Shown here: in pieces, positions 60,731 to 64,000 of the stretch
How positions within the stretch are numbered: the first letter of the stretch is position 1
Layout of the letters: the number at the start of each line of letters is the position of its first letter
NCBI GenBank assembly: GCA_963703385.1
Contig: OY969816.1
Span: 2,170,001-2,234,000, forward strand
DNA: 64,000 nucleotides
Reading direction: 5' to 3'
DNA from: Rhodoblastus sp963703385
GTDB taxonomy: Bacteria; Pseudomonadota; Alphaproteobacteria; Rhizobiales; Beijerinckiaceae
Program-made: the position numbers and the translations under genes
Notes under the pieces: generated by a model
The model's database searches: none
The model's input: the letters and a program-made list of their open reading frames with translations, nothing else
What the model was told of the DNA's origin: nothing

Positions 60731-60961
60731 CGCCTGATCCCATTCGCGCCGACAGCGCCTTCGCCTGCCGCCGGCGGGCCTCGCCATAGCACAGGTTCGG
60801 TCGTCGTCCTACCCTTGGCGCGCGCGGCCGCCCTTGGTCGCGGCCACGAAAACGCTGACCTGCGTTTTGGCAAGCGACACGAGCCGCAATTCGCTTGCGG
60901 CGCACTATCGGAAGTCTAGGATTTGCAACCTGAACGGAAGCCAAACAAATTGGAGCGCGCC

Positions 60962-61825
60962 ATGTCGCAACAGGGCAAGCCGGTCTGGTTCGTCACCGGC
61001 TGTTCCACCGGATTCGGGCGGGAATTGTCGAGAATGCTGCTATCGGACGGATTTTCCGTCGTCGTCACCGCCCGCGACCCGGCGAAAATCGCCGATCTCG
61101 TCGCCGGTCATCGCGAAACCGGCCTGGCGCCGGCGCTGAACGTCGACGATCCGGCGCAAATCGCCGCTGCGGTCGAGGCGGCGATGAAAAAATTCGGCCG
61201 CGTCGACGTGCTGGTCAACAACGCCGGCTATGGCTATCTGGCGGCGGTCGAGGAAGGCGAGGACGCCGAAATCCGCGCCATGTTCGAAACCAATTTTTTC
61301 GGCCTCGCCGCCATGAGCCGCGCCATCTTGCCGGTCATGCGGGCGCAGAAAAGCGGGACGATCGTCAATATCTCCTCGATGGGCGGCGTCTGCGGCTTCC
61401 CCGGCATCGGCTATTACAACGCGACCAAATTCGCGGTCGAAGGCCTGTCCGAAGCCATGGCGAAGGAACTGGCGCCGCTTGGCGTAAAAGTCCTGATCGT
61501 CGAGCCCGGCCCGTTCCGCACCGACTGGGCCGGACGCTCGCTGAAAACGCCGGAAAAGGCGATCGACGCCTATGCCGAAACGGCCATCGCGCGGCGCAAG
61601 GCGACCCAGGCCTATAGCGGAACCCAGGCCGGCGACCCCGTGCGCGGGGCGCGGGCCATAATACGGGCGGTCGAAATGGAGAACCCGCCGCTGCGGCTGG
61701 TGCTGGGCTCGGTCGCCCAGGACGCAATCTCCGCCCGCACGGAAGGGTTTCTTGCCGAGCTCAAGGCCGGCAGGGAGGTCGCCCTTGCCTGCGACACCCC
61801 GAAGCAAGAGCAGCCGACGGGCTGA
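60962..61825 (+). CDS. SDR-family oxidoreductase
   Basis: A 287-residue classical short-chain dehydrogenase/reductase. Start ATG 60962 (MSQQGKPVWFVTG). The NAD(P)-binding motif is VTGCSTGFGRELSRMLL (TGxxxGxG, about residue 12), VVVTARDPAKIADLVAG has an Arg favouring NADPH, VLVNNAGYGYLAAVEEG, VNISSMGGVCGFPGIGYYNA holds the catalytic Ser and Tyr, and TKFAVEGLSEAMAKEL the Lys. Substrate unknown. It is divergent from the Pls-like gene with 231 bases between, which contain no identified element. Confidence 0.93.
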   Translation: MSQQGKPVWFVTGCSTGFGRELSRMLLSDGFSVVVTARDPAKIADLVAGHRETGLAPALNVDDPAQIAAAVEAAMKKFGRVDVLVNNAGYGYLAAVEEGEDAEIRAMFETNFFGLAAMSRAILPVMRAQKSGTIVNISSMGGVCGFPGIGYYNATKFAVEGLSEAMAKELAPLGVKVLIVEPGPFRTDWAGRSLKTPEKAIDAYAETAIARRKATQAYSGTQAGDPVRGARAIIRAVEMENPPLRLVLGSVAQDAISARTEGFLAELKAGREVALACDTPKQEQPTG

Positions 61826-61838
61826 CTTGCCTCTCGCC

Positions 61839-62501
61839 TCACGGCTCGAAGGAGAGCATTCCCGCGACCTTGGCCAAAGCGGGATCGAGCGTGGTCAGGG
61901 TCAAAGGCGCGCCATTCGAGACCGCCGTCAGCGAGATGCGCTGATCCTGCACCTGGAAAATGCGATAGAGCGTCACCTGATCGGCGCCGTCGCGCACCAG
62001 AATCGCCGTCGGCGCCGGCAATTCGCCGCCGCCGATCCGGTCGGCCATCAGAAGAACCAGCGAGGAATTGACCGCGATGCGGTCGAGGTCGCGCGCGGCG
62101 CTGTTGCCGGCGAGCGGCAGCCCTTCGGAATCGCTGAGCGCGACAGCGGAGAAATTGCCGACCTCGGCGATCTTGTCGAGCAGCAAAGTGAGGTCGCGCG
62201 AGCCGGCGCCGGTTTTCAGGCTCGACAGGTCCAGGGACAGCTTTTCGCGGCTGACCAGAGGCGCCAGCGCCTGCTCGATGGTCGCGCGCAGGCCTTGTTC
62301 ATGCTCCTCGACCTTGCGCGAAATTTCGCGATGCGCGAGTTGCAGCGCCTGTTTCTGCTGGATCGTCACGTCGCGCAGGCGCTCGCGCGCGAGGCTGCCG
62401 AGCCGGACGCCGATCAGATAGCCCGAGGTCAGCAGCAGGACGGCGGCAGCCAAAGCCACGATAACGGGGAGAAAAGCCACGATAAGCGGGAGAGAAGTCA
62501 T
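61839..62501 (-). CDS. Membrane-anchored roadblock/LC7-like protein
   Basis: A 220-residue protein starting at ATG 62501, whose start overlaps the ompA-like stop (ATGA). One membrane helix (about 5-30, LIVAFLPVIVALAAAVLLLT, then SGYLIGVRLG) is followed by an amphipathic helix with KQALQLAHREISRKVEEHEQ. A domain with roadblock/longin-like features follows (about 105-220): LLLDKIAEVGNFSAVALSDS, EGLPLAGNSAARDLDRIAVN, then VQDQRISLTAVSNGAPLTLT. Roadblock domains are often regulators of Ras-like GTPases in surface motility and polarity. No partner GTPase gene is seen in this window. Confidence 0.65.
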   Translation of the reverse strand: MTSLPLIVAFLPVIVALAAAVLLLTSGYLIGVRLGSLARERLRDVTIQQKQALQLAHREISRKVEEHEQGLRATIEQALAPLVSREKLSLDLSSLKTGAGSRDLTLLLDKIAEVGNFSAVALSDSEGLPLAGNSAARDLDRIAVNSSLVLLMADRIGGGELPAPTAILVRDGADQVTLYRIFQVQDQRISLTAVSNGAPLTLTTLDPALAKVAGMLSFEP

Positions 62502-63388
62502 GGTTGACGCGCCGGCGCGCTGTCGTCGCGACAGGCCTCGACGCCCTCGATCTGGAGAATGACCTGGCGATTGCTTTGCATTTCCGTCGTCCAATGCGCC
62601 GGCGGACGCGTGCCCGCCGCCCGCGTCGCGATTTGTTCCGCCGGCGCGCCGGCTTTCACCAGCCAGGCGGCGACGGCCTCGGCGCGCTTGTAACTCAACA
62701 GGACGTTGAAGGCCTCCGGGCCGGTGGAGTCGGCATGGCCCTCGACAGAAAGTATGGCGCCTTTATGGGCGAGCAGCCAATCCCGCAAAGCCGCCGTTTT
62801 TTCGTCCAGTCCCGTCGCCTTCAAACGCGCGCTGTTGAGGTCGAAGGGAATCGAAACGATGGGCAGGCAGACGGCGGGCGGACGCGATTCGGGCGCGGGC
62901 GCCGCCGCAGCGGCGGGCGCAGGCGTGGCGGCAGGCGCCGCAGGCGGGGCGGCGGGCGGGGCAGGCGGGGCGGCGGGCGGGGCAGCTGTGGACGGAGCGG
63001 CGGCGGGCGCCGCCGCCGTGGCGGGAGGCGGCGCAGGATTCGCGACGGCATTGGGCGCCTTGACGGACGCGGCTTCGGGGGGCGCCGCGGCCTGAACCGG
63101 CGGGGACGCCGGCGCGGGCGGCGCCGGGACAGGCGTTTCGGGCGCGGGGGCCGGCTTCACCTCAGGCTTGACCTCAGGCGTGGCCGGAGCCGCAGGAGGC
63201 GCCGCGATGTTTTCGGGCGCGGCAGGCGCTGGCGGCAGCGCGCGCCATTCGTTCATGAATTGCGCGCTGGCGACGGTGGCGAGCAGAAAGCCGAGCGCCG
63301 CGAAGGCCACGGCGACCGAAACGGGCGCGTCCTCCCCGGCGAGCCGGAAGAACCGGTCTTCGCTGTTATCGGCGGCGTTCATCGCCAT
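62498..63388 (-). CDS. OmpA-family protein with long Pro/Ala linker
   Basis: A 296-residue protein. A cytoplasmic N-terminus and one membrane helix (about 24-44, SVAVAFAALGFLLATVASAQ) anchor it to the inner membrane. An unusually long Pro/Ala-rich linker (about 48-165, e.g. PPAPPAAPPAAPAATPAP) spans the periplasm. The OmpA_C peptidoglycan-binding domain follows: VSIPFDLNSARLKATGLDEK, SVEGHADSTGPEAFNVLLSY, KRAEAVAAWLVKAGAP and NRQVILQIEGVE. It should bind diaminopimelate through the conserved Asp/Arg positions. Coupled to the roadblock-like gene by a four-base overlap. Confidence 0.9.
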   Translation of the reverse strand: MAMNAADNSEDRFFRLAGEDAPVSVAVAFAALGFLLATVASAQFMNEWRALPPAPAAPENIAAPPAAPATPEVKPEVKPAPAPETPVPAPPAPASPPVQAAAPPEAASVKAPNAVANPAPPPATAAAPAAAPSTAAPPAAPPAPPAAPPAAPAATPAPAAAAAPAPESRPPAVCLPIVSIPFDLNSARLKATGLDEKTAALRDWLLAHKGAILSVEGHADSTGPEAFNVLLSYKRAEAVAAWLVKAGAPAEQIATRAAGTRPPAHWTTEMQSNRQVILQIEGVEACRDDSAPARQP

Positions 63389-63415
63389 CTGCGCCGTTCA
63401 CCATCGTGGTCAGGA

Positions 63416-64000
63416 TCAGGCGCTGGGAACGCGAAAAGTCGGGGTGATTAGATCGACCCCGCATTCCAGGTCCGCGCACCAGTCGATGAATCTTTTCACC
63501 ATGTCCTTGCCGCGAAACAAGGCGCCGTGCTGCGGCGCGATGATCTCGATGTCGAGGCCGCGCACCATGTCGGCCCAGGCGCGCATCACCACGCGCGAGC
63601 ACATGTAGCGGCGGTGGAAGCCCTCCATATAGCGCAGATGCGCGTCGAAATCCGTGACCTCGCGATAGTCCATGCCGATCGAGGCGCCGAGATCGCCGCT
63701 GTAGAGAATTTTCGAGGTCGGGTCGTAAAGCTGGAAATTCCCCTCGGAGTGAAGGAAATGCGCCGGCAAGGCCAAGAGCTTGGCGCCGGCGAGGTCGAAA
63801 ATCGTTCCCTCGTCCGGAATGGCTCGGAGACGGTCCGCCACCAGCCGGTCGAGGCCGAAATGGGGGACGAAGCGCACCCACAGGCTCGAAACATGGGCTT
63901 CGGCGTCGGTGGTCATCAGCCAGCCGTTGATCGCCGCGACAATGTCAGGGTCCTGATGCGAAAGGAAAATGTGGCGCAGCTTGGCGCGGCCCAGCACGGC
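63416..64000 (-). CDS. Flavodiiron-like metallo-beta-lactamase-fold protein, N-terminus cut by edge
   Basis: The frame is open to the right edge, so the N-terminus is missing; about 194 residues remain. LRHIFLSHQDPDIVAAINGW matches the SHxDxDH-like motif of the oxygen-binding diiron (ODP) family, with Gln replacing the usual Glu in SHQDPD. Further motifs are LPAHFLHSEGNFQLYDPTSK (metal His and bridging Glu region), ILYSGDLGASIGMDYREVTD (metal Asp) and IEIIAPQHGALFRGKDMVKR (last His). There is no flavodoxin domain after it. It precedes the ompA-like and roadblock-like genes in the same direction, so the three may form an operon. Confidence 0.8.
   Translation of the reverse strand, partial: AVLGRAKLRHIFLSHQDPDIVAAINGWLMTTDAEAHVSSLWVRFVPHFGLDRLVADRLRAIPDEGTIFDLAGAKLLALPAHFLHSEGNFQLYDPTSKILYSGDLGASIGMDYREVTDFDAHLRYMEGFHRRYMCSRVVMRAWADMVRGLDIEIIAPQHGALFRGKDMVKRFIDWCADLECGVDLITPTFRVPSA

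Overview
The window is GC-rich chromosomal DNA of an alphaproteobacterium, most likely order Hyphomicrobiales (Rhizobiales), possibly the Methylocystaceae/Beijerinckiaceae side. Signs of this are a circularly permuted two-piece tmRNA gene beside an alpha-type sspB, a DUF4169/ribbon-helix-helix pair downstream of sspB, an alpha-type suf operon, Rhizobiales-like interspersed intergenic repeats, and a single-operon hyf-like complex. The exact genus is not resolved. No rRNA, tRNA, CRISPR array or prophage was seen.

Layout. 1-2.1 kb: a membrane protein cut by the window edge, a small hypothetical gene and a TetR regulator. 2.1-4.9 kb: an EmrA/EmrB-type efflux pair divergent from tetR. 4.9-6.4 kb: a scar containing an ABC-2 permease tail and an IS3-family end, then a class I fructose-bisphosphate aldolase. 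6.4-13.6 kb: a six-gene complex I/group 4 hydrogenase-like operon (order hyfB-C-E-F-G-I, minus strand) whose large subunit has lost most NiFe-binding cysteines. 13.8-16.3 kb: HTH regulator, TPR fragment, Hint-domain protein. 16.7-21.9 kb: an RND pump divergent from a BigR/SqrR-like ArsR regulator plus rhodanese, with a strong palindrome between them. 21.9-25.1 kb: ChaA antiporter, small protein, ssrA, sspB, DUF4169-RHH. 25.1-30.7 kb: AsmA-family protein and a UvrD/PcrA helicase. 30.9-32.4 kb: a TadG-like vWA protein. 32.6-36 kb: a zinc-homeostasis block (znuB, zur, znuA, His-rich CobW GTPase) without znuC. 36-42.3 kb: a small Cys-motif protein, kup, a pseudouridine synthase, crcB, rarA, pyrE. 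42.3-44 kb: an SH3-like exported protein split by an intact-looking IS630 element. 44-50.7 kb: suf operon (cysteine desulfurase, sufB, C, D, S, DUF59). 50.7-56.4 kb: L,D-transpeptidase, HDAC-like deacetylase, metallophosphoesterase, amidase, MarR. 56.7-60.7 kb: a Pls-like single-module NRPS with membrane and hexapeptide-repeat domains. 61-64 kb: SDR, roadblock-like protein, OmpA protein, edge-cut metallo-beta-lactamase-fold protein.

Four otherwise normal genes (emrB-like, asmA-like, tadG-like, sufB) each carry one apparent single-base insertion. In all four the disruption lies at a GAAnTC/GAnTTC hexamer that would be GAnTC, the CcrM methylation site of alphaproteobacteria, if one base were removed. 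Systematic sequence error at methylated sites is therefore more likely than four real pseudogenes. The most interesting biology is the NiFe-ligand-deficient hyf complex, the predicted persulfide-responsive efflux module, the Pls-like enzyme with a basic-amino-acid-like specificity code, and the ssrA-sspB neighbourhood.
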